64,000 nucleotides of DNA from Mucilaginibacter terrae. Lineage in GTDB: Bacteria; Bacteroidota; Bacteroidia; Sphingobacteriales; Sphingobacteriaceae. The position numbers were made by a program, and so were the translations under genes. The notes under the pieces were generated by a model. That model had not been told where the DNA came from and did no database searches. It saw only the letters and a program-made list of their open reading frames with translations. Below are positions 54,908-64,000 of this stretch, piece by piece (positions within the stretch are counted from its first letter, which is position 1; each line of letters starts with the position of its first letter). The stretch is taken from the NCBI RefSeq assembly GCF_031951985.1, contig NZ_JAVLVU010000001.1, forward strand, positions 1,426,001 through 1,490,000. Reading direction: 5' to 3'.

Positions 54908-57900
54908 TCAGGAATGAATTTCTTTTAAAGATTTCAAATATTGAGAGGGCGATTGTCCATACTTTTCTTTAAAACAGGTGCTGAAATAACCCGAACTGCT
55001 AAAGCCTACCATGTACGATATTTCGGAGATATTATACTCGCCCGAATCGATGAGTTGTTTGCCTCGTTTAAGGCGCATTTCTTTTACAAACTCAACCGGG
55101 GCTAAACCGGTAAGGCTTTTTAGTTTTTTATAGAATGTGGTTCGACCTAAGCCTATGCCACTGGCTACATCGTCTATATTAAAATCAGGATCGGTCATGC
55201 CGGTTTCAACCGTTTCCATAACCTGTTTAAGCAGTTGCTCGTCTTTTGAGGTAATAAGTATTTCGCCGGGCGATAGCTGTACCAGGTTTTTGCTACCCAA
55301 TAGATTATTAAATAACTGCTTGCGCTGTTTAATCAGGCTCTCTACCAACACCAGTACATACTCGGTATTAAACGGCTTGGTAACATAAAAATCGGCCCCG
55401 TAACGCATACCTTCCATCTGATTTTCAACCGACGACTTTGCCGTAAGCAACACAACTGGGATATGGCTGGTGTTCATATGCTGTTTTAAAGCGTCGAGCA
55501 TGGCAATACCATCCATATTAGGCATCATTACATCGCTAATAATAAGCTCGGGTACAAGCTCTATAGCTTTTTGCACGCCTATGGCACCATCGGCAGCCAT
55601 TTCTACCCTGTAATAAACGCTTAATTGTTCGCCCAAAAACTTACGCAGTTCGCTGTTGTCTTCAACAATTAGCACCAATGGTTTTTCGGCGTTATAGTCA
55701 ATAACCGTCAATTCAGGCCTTATATTCTCTATCTCATTAACCTGCTCAACTCTGGCTACTTCTGTTTGCAATGGCGCTACAAAATCAACCTCATCGTTCA
55801 GGTAATGATTTTTGCCCGCTTTTAACTGAACGGTAAACGTCATTCCGCCGATTGCATTATTTGCAGCAGTTATATCACCATGATGAGCATCAATCAACTC
55901 TTTTGAAAACGCAAGCCCTATACCGGTACCTTTGGTGACTTTTTTATTTGAAGAAGTGTAATAAAGCTCAAATATTTCCTTTAGTTTATCCTCGGGCACT
56001 CCAATACCCTCATCAATAACTTTTATTTCAATATCACTATCGCGGGCACAAACCGAAACCATAATACTTTTATTAGCGGAAGTATATTTAAAAGCGTTTG
56101 CTAACAGATTGTATATCACTATATCGATCTTTTCCTCATCAACCGAGGCGTAAATAGATTCCACGTTTGCCTTAAAGCTAAAGTTGATATGATTTTCAAT
56201 GGCAACCTCGGTGAAATAACTGGTTGTGTTTTTTACTAATGCAATGATATCGGTTTCAGCAATCTTCAAACGGGTTTTACCGCTTTGCAGCTTCCTGAAA
56301 TCGAGCAACTGATTGATGAACCTAACCATACGGTCGGCATTTTTATTGGCGAGGTTGATGTGTTCGCGGCCTTTAACCGATAGTTCTTCATTTTGCGAAA
56401 TTTGTTTAAGCGGATTTACAATGAGTGTTAAAGGCGTACGTAACTCATGCGATATATTGGTAAAGAAATCTACCTTCATTTCGGCAATCTTGCGTTCAAC
56501 AGCAACACGATGTTTCAGCCTGATCATGGTAAAAATTATCCGGCGCGCAACCTCTAAAGCTGCAATTACAAGAATTACGTAAATAAGATATGCCCACCAA
56601 GTTTTCCACCAAGGCGGAAGTATGGTTATTGTAATGCTTTTTGACGGATTGTTTTTAAACAAGTAATTACTGGTGGTACGCACGGTAAATGTGTAAGTAC
56701 CTGGTGGCACGTTGGTATAGGTTGCCTGCCTGGTGTTTTTAACGTGGTTCCATTGTTTATCAAAACCTTCTAATTTGTACGCATACCATACTTTATGCCC
56801 TATTTTGTAATTAAGAGCCGTGTAATCTATATTAAAAAGGTTCTGATTATGCTTTAGCGTGATTTGAGGAGTTTGGTCGATCGCGTATTGCAAAATGGAA
56901 TCGGCTCCGCCCGGAGTAATAGTTTTATTTGAAACCTGGAAATTAGTGAAAGCAATATTGGCATATTGTTTTCTGCTGCTTATTCTTACCGGGTTAAAGC
57001 TCACAAAGCCCTTTGTACAGCCCAGTACCAGGTTACCATCAGCCGTTTTCACAAAAGCCGATTCTGAGAATTGTGCCGGTGGCAAACCATCATCGGTATT
57101 GTAATTTTTGAATGCTTCAGTTGCCGGATTAAATTCTGAGAGGCCATTTTCAGTAGCGATCCATAAACGATTTTGGTTATCATTTACCATGCTCAATATA
57201 ATATCGTTAGGCAAACCATTTGCCATGGTATACACCTTAAAGTGTATCTTTTGAGTAAGATCGAAATTGGTTATGGCTTTTTGTAATCCACCGCCAAAAA
57301 TCCCCAGCCACATTACATTGCTTTTATCGCGCAGGATATATTGTACATCATTGCCTCCTAACGAGGTTTCATCGCCCCTCACTTTAGTATAACGGTGGAA
57401 TTTGAATTGATCAATACCCTCATCAGGGTTAAATATTACCAAGCCATTAGTAGTGGCCATCCAAATATTGCCTTTAGCATCTTCCTGTAAATGCCTTACG
57501 CCATTGGCCCGTGCAGAGGCATAGTTTTTAAATGAGTTGTGTTGATTTTTAAATATGGTTGTGTTGCCTTGCCGTACCAACAGGTTTAGTCCACCGGCAA
57601 AGGTGCCAATCCATATGCGGCCGCGCAGGTCTTCCATAATGGTGTACACCATGTTGCTGTTTATACTGTTGGGGTTTGCAGCATCGGCAACGTGCTTTAC
57701 AGCTTTGTAATGTTGCGGATCTCCGGGGATCGGTGTAGCCTCAATTAAACCATTTCCTTTAGTGCCCAGCCATATGGTGTGATTTTTAGCTTCATAAATG
57801 CTGTAAACTTTGCCCAGTTCTTGCGGTTGCAGGTTAACAAAAGGGTTACCTAACTTAATCCCGTTTTTATAAAGAATTACTTGCCCAGCCTTGGTGCCCA

Positions 57901-59311
57901 CCCACAAACGCCCGGCATGGTCCTGGCATAAGGCACGTACCTCGTTCACCGTTTTGGCAGAAGCGCTGTTATCAATTACCTCATGTTTAAATACATCCGG
58001 GTGCAAAACAACCTTATTAATTCCCCTATCATACCCGCTGAACCAAAGTACGCCGGTTGGGTCGGGGTACATGGCCGTAATTACGTTTGAAAATTGTTGA
58101 ACGGGTGTTCCAGGTTCGTTATGAAAGTAATTGAGTTGGTCGGCAGTACGATCATAATATCCAAATCCTCCCCCGGCCATACACGCCCATAATACGCCGT
58201 ATGCATCCTCAAAAATCTGGAAGGTTGTATGAATGGTAAGGGCCTCAGCATCCTTTTTTTGAGTAAATAATTTATGGGTTTGCTTAACCGGATCAAACTT
58301 AATTACCCCGTTTGATGGCTCGATCCAAAGCAAGCCATGACTATCCTGAGATAGGCGTTTGAGCGAAGCAAATTCCTGAAGATAATGCTTTACTTGCTGC
58401 GCAGATTGATCGTACTCAACTAATCCTTTACCTTTTGTAGTGAGATAGATTTTTTGCTTATCCACCACTAAAGCATTGATGGTAGTACCGGGTACAATAT
58501 TCAGTGTTTTAACGGATTGCCTGGCCGGATCATAAACAAATACGACACCCTGCTGCGTGCCTATGTACAATAGATTGCCATATTGCTTTATACAGGTGAA
58601 CGAATAGCTGGCATTTAATACAGACCGGGTATTTTTAAAATCAACGCTTTCGTAATCACCCGATGCGGTTTTCCTTAAGCAGTTTATTCCGGCTTGGGTA
58701 CCAATCCATATATTATTCAGATAGTCTTCGAGCAAGAACTTAATTTGATTATTAGCTATTCTGAACTTGCCTTTATCAGTATATGCTTTAATTACCGGAA
58801 CCCCGCGACCGCTGGTTTGCGCGTAAGCGCACAAGGCACCTTGCTTTTGGCTCAAAAGCCATACATCACCGTTTGATATGGGTACAATACGGTCAACCAG
58901 CACGTTTTTAATAAACTGCGGAGCTTCTTTACCTTGTATAGCCAAAAAGCCCTCCGTTTTTTTATCAAAACGATATATTTTATTGTCGAATGTTTTTACC
59001 CACAGGTATCCCTGTTTATCCTCGTTTATTAGTCTTATCTTATTATTTTCGAGGTTTGAGCTATCGCCGGCCCTGCCCTTGTACGATACAAAGTTATAAC
59101 CATCGAAACGGTTAAGCCCATCCCATGTGCCAAACCACATAAAGCCTTCGCGGTCTTTTGCAATACATGAGATACGATCGTGCGAGAGACCGTCGGTTGT
59201 AGTGTAATGCTTTAAATTATATTTTGGTTGAGCATAAACGGAAGTAAAAGCCAGTATAATGCCAGCAAAAAGGCAATAACATATGTTATACGTTTTACTC
59301 CGTTTAATCAT
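54908..59311 (-). CDS. Hybrid two-component system regulator (HTCS) of the pectin PUL
   Basis: A 1,467-residue regulator. Signal segment (FAGIILAFTSVYAQ), Reg_prop propellers to about 800 (many xLWIGTxxG-type repeats such as IWIGTQAGINCL and LWVGTKAGQVIL), a Y_Y_Y domain (PPGTYTFTVRTTS), one membrane helix, HisKA (FFTNISHELRTPLTLI), HATPase (IYNLLANAFKYTS, EGIGVPED), receiver with Asp in IISDVMMPNMDG, and an AraC HTH pair (RLKRGKQLIDSGEYNISEIS, GYFSTCFKEKY). The ATG at 59311 is used; the TTG at 59332 is rejected. It lies just upstream of the FAS1-SusCD operon on the same strand, so it is probably its oligogalacturonide sensor and activator. Confidence 0.95.
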   Translation of the reverse strand: MIKRSKTYNICYCLFAGIILAFTSVYAQPKYNLKHYTTTDGLSHDRISCIAKDREGFMWFGTWDGLNRFDGYNFVSYKGRAGDSSNLENNKIRLINEDKQGYLWVKTFDNKIYRFDKKTEGFLAIQGKEAPQFIKNVLVDRIVPISNGDVWLLSQKQGALCAYAQTSGRGVPVIKAYTDKGKFRIANNQIKFLLEDYLNNIWIGTQAGINCLRKTASGDYESVDFKNTRSVLNASYSFTCIKQYGNLLYIGTQQGVVFVYDPARQSVKTLNIVPGTTINALVVDKQKIYLTTKGKGLVEYDQSAQQVKHYLQEFASLKRLSQDSHGLLWIEPSNGVIKFDPVKQTHKLFTQKKDAEALTIHTTFQIFEDAYGVLWACMAGGGFGYYDRTADQLNYFHNEPGTPVQQFSNVITAMYPDPTGVLWFSGYDRGINKVVLHPDVFKHEVIDNSASAKTVNEVRALCQDHAGRLWVGTKAGQVILYKNGIKLGNPFVNLQPQELGKVYSIYEAKNHTIWLGTKGNGLIEATPIPGDPQHYKAVKHVADAANPNSINSNMVYTIMEDLRGRIWIGTFAGGLNLLVRQGNTTIFKNQHNSFKNYASARANGVRHLQEDAKGNIWMATTNGLVIFNPDEGIDQFKFHRYTKVRGDETSLGGNDVQYILRDKSNVMWLGIFGGGLQKAITNFDLTQKIHFKVYTMANGLPNDIILSMVNDNQNRLWIATENGLSEFNPATEAFKNYNTDDGLPPAQFSESAFVKTADGNLVLGCTKGFVSFNPVRISSRKQYANIAFTNFQVSNKTITPGGADSILQYAIDQTPQITLKHNQNLFNIDYTALNYKIGHKVWYAYKLEGFDKQWNHVKNTRQATYTNVPPGTYTFTVRTTSNYLFKNNPSKSITITILPPWWKTWWAYLIYVILVIAALEVARRIIFTMIRLKHRVAVERKIAEMKVDFFTNISHELRTPLTLIVNPLKQISQNEELSVKGREHINLANKNADRMVRFINQLLDFRKLQSGKTRLKIAETDIIALVKNTTSYFTEVAIENHINFSFKANVESIYASVDEEKIDIVIYNLLANAFKYTSANKSIMVSVCARDSDIEIKVIDEGIGVPEDKLKEIFELYYTSSNKKVTKGTGIGLAFSKELIDAHHGDITAANNAIGGMTFTVQLKAGKNHYLNDEVDFVAPLQTEVARVEQVNEIENIRPELTVIDYNAEKPLVLIVEDNSELRKFLGEQLSVYYRVEMAADGAIGVQKAIELVPELIISDVMMPNMDGIAMLDALKQHMNTSHIPVVLLTAKSSVENQMEGMRYGADFYVTKPFNTEYVLVLVESLIKQRKQLFNNLLGSKNLVQLSPGEILITSKDEQLLKQVMETVETGMTDPDFNIDDVASGIGLGRTTFYKKLKSLTGLAPVEFVKEMRLKRGKQLIDSGEYNISEISYMVGFSSSGYFSTCFKEKYGQSPSQYLKSLKEIHS

Positions 59312-59434
59312 CAGTATAATACTGTTTTGCAACAGTCAGTAAAAGGGGGAATATTAATTAATTGGTTTACATTGGTAAATATCGCTATTTATTATTTAAA
59401 CAGCATCATGGTTTTAAAACTAATACATGCAAAA

Positions 59435-59457
59435 GAGGCCGCTTTATGGGCGGCCTC
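59435..59457 (-). terminator. Terminator after the 59507 lipoprotein gene
   Basis: GAGGCCGC/GCGGCCTC stem with a 7-base loop, followed on the minus strand by TTTTGC. It lies between this gene and the HTCS promoter. Confidence 0.8.
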
Positions 59458-59506
59458 TAACATTGATATTATTTGAGTTAATCAGGGGAATTCAGGGAGT
59501 TTTAAA

Positions 59507-60223
59507 TTATTCTCTGCTGGCTAAAACCTGGGCAGGAGTGTTTTGAGTTTTTTCGGCTTTGATACCTGCAAATATCACACCTTCGGTATAAGCATGGCCT
59601 TTGATAGCCATAGTGGTAGTGCCTTTAGCTAAAGGAGATACAATGATGTGAAAACCTTGCGCATTAACAGCTTTTTGAGCAGCGGTTAAAGTAAATTCGT
59701 TATTAGCTTTAGCAACCATTTCATTGTACATACCTTCGTGCTGCATGTAAAAGTTGTGGAAAGCAGCTTCTTTGTAGAAATTTTCTAACAAAGCACCGTA
59801 ACGTTTAAAGTCAATTTTGTTTAAGTCTATGCGGTAATCAGACTTTAAACCGAAACGGCCGTTATTCATCTGGAAAGCATATAAACCTTCCACATAGCTT
59901 TTAGCTAAAGATGGGTTGCGGCTTAACTGGGCATTTAACTGCTGAACACCTTTTGAGTTTTTTAAAGCAGAAAACTTATTCATTACCTCAGCATAGTAAG
60001 CTGAGGTATGATCAACAATATTGGTATCGTTTTGAGCAAAGTTGGTTAAGGCTAACATGGCATAACCTAATTCAACAGTTTCTGATGACTGGGCGTATAC
60101 TTTACCTGCGTTTGCTTTAGCGTATTTAGAAGTAAAGCGGGAAGCAACATTTTGAGTTTGGCAGCTGGTAAAGAAAGCAGCAGCGAAAAGGATGATGGCG
60201 GCGAAGGTAAAGTTAGTTTTCAT
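59507..60223 (-). CDS. Lipoprotein of unknown function
   Basis: A 238-residue exported lipoprotein with a lipid-attachment cysteine in AAAFFTSCQTQN. It begins with a signal segment and continues as a mostly helical protein (SSETVELGYAMLALTNFAQN, YYAEVMNKFSALKN), ending in a beta-rich part (GFHIIVSPLAKGTTTMAIKG). It may relate to DUF4932-type peptidase-like proteins, but I see no zinc motif and would not assign that. It appears to be monocistronic. Confidence 0.8.
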   Translation of the reverse strand: MKTNFTFAAIILFAAAFFTSCQTQNVASRFTSKYAKANAGKVYAQSSETVELGYAMLALTNFAQNDTNIVDHTSAYYAEVMNKFSALKNSKGVQQLNAQLSRNPSLAKSYVEGLYAFQMNNGRFGLKSDYRIDLNKIDFKRYGALLENFYKEAAFHNFYMQHEGMYNEMVAKANNEFTLTAAQKAVNAQGFHIIVSPLAKGTTTMAIKGHAYTEGVIFAGIKAEKTQNTPAQVLASRE

Positions 60224-60504
60224 ATCGATCAGGGGGTATTAATGAGTTGTTGAATTTAATTTGTTGTTGTTTGATAAGTAATAGGCAACTGTTATACCAT
60301 CAACTAAACAAAAACAACAAATAAACCAAAAACAGCCTTTACGCTATCAAAAACACACATTCTGCCTCGTGCCAAAACCTCAAACAACAATCAGCGAGTA
60401 TTATGCGATGGTTAATATTTCCCCAACTTTACCCGTTTGGTGGGGAAATGCTCCCCGGCCATATAAAGATGGAGCATTAACGCCATAAGAAAGAATTACA
60501 ATAC

Positions 60505-61458
60505 TTAGAATTTGACGCTAAAGGTTGTACCAATACCAGGCTCACTATCCACATCAATTGTACCGCCCATTACTTCTATTTGATTTTTAATCATAAACAG
60601 GCCTATGCCACGGGCATTTTTATTGCCGTGAAAAGTCTTATACATACCAAACAGCTTAACACGGTGAATATTAAGGTCAATGCCCAATCCGTTATCAGCT
60701 ACGATTAGTTGCACGTCATCACCAATCTTAAAGGCATTAATAGTAACCTGAAGCAATCTTTCAGGACTACGGTATTTTATGCAATTTGATACCAGGTTTA
60801 GTAAAATACTATCCAGATAGGCAGGCGGATAGTTTACTTCGAGCTCATTAGGTATATTAATTTCAGCAAAAGCTTTAGCTTCCTTAATAGATTCAGAAAG
60901 GGTTTCAAACACCTTCAAAACCTCTGCCTTCAAATACATTTGCTTTACTTGCTTATCGCGCCCGCTTTGAATATCCACTACCTCGCTCAGGTGTCGCAAA
61001 GTATTATAAAGATTGATTGAATTGATCTTCATCATATTCATCAGCGTGCGCTGCTCATCGGCATCTTCTTCTTGTGTATAAACATCCAACAGCATATTCA
61101 TATTACCCGAGTGCGACAGCAGATTGTGTGAAACAATATGCGCAAAGTTGGTTAGCCGCTCGTTTTGAAAACGCAGTTGCTTTGTAACTTCCCTACGCTC
61201 CTGCTCCTGGGTTTTTCGTTCGTTTATATCGGCAAAGGTGCCCAACATACGCAAAACCTTTTTACTATCCGACCAGCCAATCACCCTACCTCTTATTTCA
61301 ACCCATATCCAATAACCATTTTTGTGCTGCATGCGGCATTCACAAAAGTAATGGTCATGTTTACGGGCAAAGCAAGCTTCAAACTCCTTCTCAAAATTCA
61401 GTTTATCATCAGCATGTACACGGTTTAACCAATTGCTCATGGGCGCTAAACCTATTTT
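60505..61458 (-). CDS. PAS-type sensor histidine kinase, C-terminal part (frameshifted)
   Basis: The remainder of the kinase whose N-terminal part is at 61409-62341. It carries the end of a PAS domain (LAPMSNWLNRVHADDK, GYWIWVEIRG), then HisKA-like NFAHIVSHNLLSH with the phosphorylated His, and HATPase (LNLVSNCIKYRS, DNGLGID, ARGIGLFMIKNQIEVMGG). It cannot be translated alone from a good start; the first internal ATG is at about 61440. If the single-base insertion at 61455-61458 is removed, the two parts form one kinase of about 612 residues. No response regulator is adjacent. Confidence 0.88.
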   Translation of the reverse strand, partial: KIGLAPMSNWLNRVHADDKLNFEKEFEACFARKHDHYFCECRMQHKNGYWIWVEIRGRVIGWSDSKKVLRMLGTFADINERKTQEQERREVTKQLRFQNERLTNFAHIVSHNLLSHSGNMNMLLDVYTQEEDADEQRTLMNMMKINSINLYNTLRHLSEVVDIQSGRDKQVKQMYLKAEVLKVFETLSESIKEAKAFAEINIPNELEVNYPPAYLDSILLNLVSNCIKYRSPERLLQVTINAFKIGDDVQLIVADNGLGIDLNIHRVKLFGMYKTFHGNKNARGIGLFMIKNQIEVMGGTIDVDSEPGIGTTFSVKF

Positions 61459-62341
61459 CACGAAATGTAAAGCCAAAAATTTCCATGGCTCGCTGGTTGG
61501 CGTAAACAGTATCAGCCTCAATATCCCACTCCCAGGTGCCTACGCGGGTGCTTTTAATGATATTGTCTAATCTTTGCCTTTCCTTTAACAAAGCGTCGAT
61601 GTATTTGCGCCGCTCGGTAATATCCTTAAGTTGAGAAATAAAGTATAATGGCCTATCCAGGCTATCTCTTACCAAAGTCACATTTAACTGTACCCAAATA
61701 AGTTTTCCATTTTTATGGTAATACCTTTTTTCTAACGAATAAGAACCAATTTCGCCATTAAGCAATTGGTTCATCATACTTAAATCGGCATCCAAATCTT
61801 CGTGAAAGGTAATTTCCTGAAAGGTATGATTCATAAACTCATCGGGCTCATAACCAAATAAGCTGCATATACTCTGGTTAACACGTATCCATTCCCCTTT
61901 TGTTGATACAATGGCCATGCCTATGGGTGCATAATCAAAAGCCTGGTGAAAGCTTTCTTCACGCTCGGCCAAACGTATATGCAGGTTATGATGCTCAGTT
62001 ATATCTTCAAGCGTTCCATATAACCTTACACATTCATTGTTTTCAAATGCAGCATTAACACGGGTTTTTACCCATCGGGCACTCCCATTAGCCGTTACTA
62101 TTTCCAATTGTGCTTCCTGGGGTTGGTGAGTGCTAATGGCTTCTATAACCATGAGCTCCAACTTATGCGGCTCCATGTAAAACTTGAGTGAATTTCTTAG
62201 ATCCGGAACAAAATCCGGGGCTTCGTAAATATCAAAAACTGCATCGTTCCAGTAAACTTTGCCGGTTACAAGATCGCGCTCCCAAATGCCAAGCTGTGCC
62301 AGGGCTAACACATCCCGGTAAAATTCTATGTTCCCGTGCAT
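61409..62341 (-). CDS. PAS-type sensor histidine kinase, N-terminal part (frameshifted)
   Basis: A 310-residue frame beginning MHGNIEFYRDVLALAQLGIW. It has three PAS domains: about 10-120 (AQLGIWERDLVTGKVYWND), about 130-250 (APIGMAIVSTKGEWIRVNQ) and the start of a third (STRVGTWEWDIEADTVYANQ). It ends prematurely after GFTFRENRFSA, then an unrelated tail. No signal peptide or membrane helix, so it is a soluble sensor. The kinase half continues in the other frame from about 61458. Confidence 0.88.
   Translation of the reverse strand: MHGNIEFYRDVLALAQLGIWERDLVTGKVYWNDAVFDIYEAPDFVPDLRNSLKFYMEPHKLELMVIEAISTHQPQEAQLEIVTANGSARWVKTRVNAAFENNECVRLYGTLEDITEHHNLHIRLAEREESFHQAFDYAPIGMAIVSTKGEWIRVNQSICSLFGYEPDEFMNHTFQEITFHEDLDADLSMMNQLLNGEIGSYSLEKRYYHKNGKLIWVQLNVTLVRDSLDRPLYFISQLKDITERRKYIDALLKERQRLDNIIKSTRVGTWEWDIEADTVYANQRAMEIFGFTFRENRFSAHEQLVKPCTC
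61455..61458 (-). other. Apparent +1 frameshift in an AAAA run of the PAS kinase
   Basis: The minus strand reads CGTGAAAATAGG. Deleting one A gives codons CGT GAA ATA GGT and joins FTFRE to IGLAPMSNW, the normal course of the third PAS domain. The run of four A makes indel error or slippage likely. Confidence 0.8.
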
Positions 62342-62582
62342 TGTAAAATAATAGTCGTAGTGGCTCTAATGATTCTAATATAAGTAAAAAATACCCCTAA
62401 CTACATTATGAATATTTTTTTTACCTATAAGGGGCAACGTTCAAACCTTTGGTTAATCAACTTACTTATTCACTAAATTTATACGGAAAAACAGCCATTA
62501 AAGTTATTGACTAAAAACTAATCAAAAAAAAGCACCGTATATATTACAGCGCATTTTTTACATATTATTTTAAAATGAATAT

Positions 62583-63641
62583 TTAAAATTTCATATTCAT
62601 ACCCCAGCTATCAGCCAGCTTTTGCGCTTCCTTACGTGTAAGCTGAATTACTGCCGGATGCTTTGGTATTGAAAAGTTGGTTGATTTCATTACCCCATCA
62701 TTAAAGCGGCCAAGATTTTTAAAATTCACAAAATCGGATGTTTCACTAAAACCAAAATTATGCGGATTGATGCGGTAAATATCATAAATCAATATCCACT
62801 TGTTTTGCCCAATAAGTTTGTAAACCGTTGGTGCCTCACAGCCAACAGGTTCCGGGTCGTACCATTTAGCATCATACACATAGCCGGTGTTTACCGAATC
62901 GGACACCGCTTGTTTAACGCCCGACGTACCATCGTGCGATGCATAAAACATATGGTATTTGTTGCCAACCTTAGTTATATCGGCATCTATGTAAGCAACG
63001 TCTTTAGGATATTCAAACAGCACTTTAGGCAAAGTTTCCATTTGTGTGAAAGCATTGTTCATGTAGGTATAGTACACTTTTTCTTTACCGTTACCAAAAC
63101 GCATGCTAAAATATAACATAGGCTTCTTTTTTACCTCATCAAAAATCATTTCAGGAGCCCAGGCGCAGCCAATATCGGCCAGTTCAGGAAACGCTTTATC
63201 AACCCGTAACACCGTGTGCGACCAATGCACTAAATCGGCCGATTTCATGAGCACCAATCCGCGGTTATTACCCCAGCCATATTGCTTGCCATCGCGCTCC
63301 CACTCGGTGGTACGATAGCCTGCTTTTTGCCCATATATGTGCAAATCGGTTAATGCCATATAAAACATTCCATCGTTGCCACGGTAAATGTACGGGTCGC
63401 GTATACCTTTTTGCTCGGCAATGGTATCGCCGGCTATAATGGGCTTAGCATTGTTTACATCGGTAAAGCTATATCCATCTTTGCTGAGCGCCATATACAG
63501 CCCGTGCGTATCATCTTTAAAGTAAACCATCAGGTAAGCGCCCATATCTTTTTCTTTAGGAACTTTACCCTTTTTTTGAGCATAAACACTTGTTGTGCTC
63601 ATAAGCAGCAGCACTAAAGCTTTAACATAACCTGATACCAT
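62583..63641 (-). CDS. GH43-like glycoside hydrolase, secreted
   Basis: A 352-residue five-bladed propeller glycosidase of GH43/GH32-like type with a signal peptide (VLLLMSTTSVYAQ). Visible family features are an Asp in IRDPYIYRGNDG, WAPEMIFDE, ADITKVGNKYHMFYAS and a Glu in CEAPTVYKL. Likely substrates are arabinan or other arabinose side chains, consistent with pectin and arabinogalactan loci nearby. It is alone, 242 bp from the kinase gene, with no SusC partner. The exact subfamily cannot be given by eye. Confidence 0.85.
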   Translation of the reverse strand: MVSGYVKALVLLLMSTTSVYAQKKGKVPKEKDMGAYLMVYFKDDTHGLYMALSKDGYSFTDVNNAKPIIAGDTIAEQKGIRDPYIYRGNDGMFYMALTDLHIYGQKAGYRTTEWERDGKQYGWGNNRGLVLMKSADLVHWSHTVLRVDKAFPELADIGCAWAPEMIFDEVKKKPMLYFSMRFGNGKEKVYYTYMNNAFTQMETLPKVLFEYPKDVAYIDADITKVGNKYHMFYASHDGTSGVKQAVSDSVNTGYVYDAKWYDPEPVGCEAPTVYKLIGQNKWILIYDIYRINPHNFGFSETSDFVNFKNLGRFNDGVMKSTNFSIPKHPAVIQLTRKEAQKLADSWGMNMKF

Positions 63642-63950
63642 TTTATACGAGAGTTATAATTGGGATGTAATTGAATATTGTCAAAATTAATATTAATATT
63701 AATTGTCAAATCAATAATTATACATTGTATTACAACAAGTAATCAATTATATTGAATAACTCAGTTCATGATCACGGTGTTATCCATGTAATTCATACAA
63801 ACTATCCAACATCGTAAAATGGCGAAATACAGTTAAACCAAATACACGAAAACTATAATAACTACTTGATAATAAATACCTTAATATAAGGTATAATTAT
63901 GGTTAACCTAAGTTCAAAATCATTAAACTAAAAACTAATTACTATCAATC
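63642..63950. other. AT-rich intergenic region
   Basis: About 310 bp between divergent genes. It is rich in TTAATATTAA-type short repeats near 63680-63720. No clear promoter boxes or gene were identified; both flanking start signals must lie here. Confidence 0.35.
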
Positions 63951-64000
63951 ATGAAAATTACAGTAACCGACGGAACCGAAATTTATTACAAAGACTGGGG
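63951..64000 (+). CDS. Alpha/beta hydrolase (chloroperoxidase-like), first 16 codons
   Basis: The visible N-terminus reads MKITVTDGTEIYYKDWG, ending at the window edge. This beginning is typical of the non-haem chloroperoxidase or aryl-esterase alpha/beta hydrolases, where the next residues carry the oxyanion HGWP motif. The rest is outside the window, so the active site cannot be checked. Confidence 0.7.
   Translation, partial: MKITVTDGTEIYYKDW

Overview
The window comes from a Bacteroidota genome and looks like Sphingobacteriaceae (Mucilaginibacter/Pedobacter type). This rests on three SusC/SusD pairs, two very large hybrid two-component regulators (HTCS), FAS1 lipoproteins in a polysaccharide-utilisation locus, many signal peptides ending in AQ, TAnnTTTG-type -7 boxes and dispersed GTCATTGCGAGG-type palindromes. 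No rRNA, tRNA or CRISPR array was seen.

Layout. (1) 1-958: the end of an IS3-family insertion sequence that runs off the window, with a canonical A6G frameshift site. (2) 1020-3602: an AT-rich restriction-modification cassette holding a Vsr endonuclease, a DNA cytosine methyltransferase with an N-terminal MerR-type helix-turn-helix, and an Eco47II-family nuclease (GGNCC predicted). A 9-bp inverted repeat covers the methylase start. (3) 3965-7895: a GH127 beta-L-arabinofuranosidase, an AT-rich gene of unknown function and a cupin. (4) 8342-19091: a SusC-SusD-GH30-GH30 operon on the minus strand. Divergent from it is an unusual membrane protein: a 7TMR-DISM sensor fused through a coiled coil to an IS1595-transposase-like zinc ribbon. 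(5) 19214-22162: YhcH, SMI1/KNR4 and DUF4097 genes among dispersed repeats. (6) 22163-29918: a seven-gene plus-strand operon. It encodes two solute-binding-protein homologues without signal peptides, two class III CoA-transferases, a Gfo/Idh/MocA oxidoreductase, a MaoC hydratase and a FucP-type sugar symporter. (7) 30154-38047: an HTCS, a histidine-kinase relic, a NarL-type two-component pair, a small protein and a DUF72 protein. (8) 38117-59311: a pectin-type PUL on the minus strand, in transcription order HTCS, FAS1, SusC, SusD, FAS1, FAS1, SusC, SusD, pectate lyase. (9) 59507-64000: a lipoprotein, a frameshifted PAS histidine kinase, a GH43-like enzyme and the first codons of an alpha/beta hydrolase.

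How it works together. Most of the window serves capture and breakdown of plant or fungal polysaccharide: pectin (PL1 locus), possibly beta-1,6-glucan (GH30 locus), and arabinose-containing glycans (GH127, GH43). Sensing is by HTCS proteins and, by inference, by the zinc-ribbon 7TMR protein. The two features most likely to be undescribed are that zinc-ribbon sensor and the operon of cytoplasmic binding proteins with CoA-transferases.

Three genes (the SusC at 13306-16516, the second CoA-transferase, and the PAS kinase) each carry an apparent single-base insertion. Removing one base restores an obviously correct protein in each case. These could be assembly indels or real mutations, and raw reads are needed to decide.
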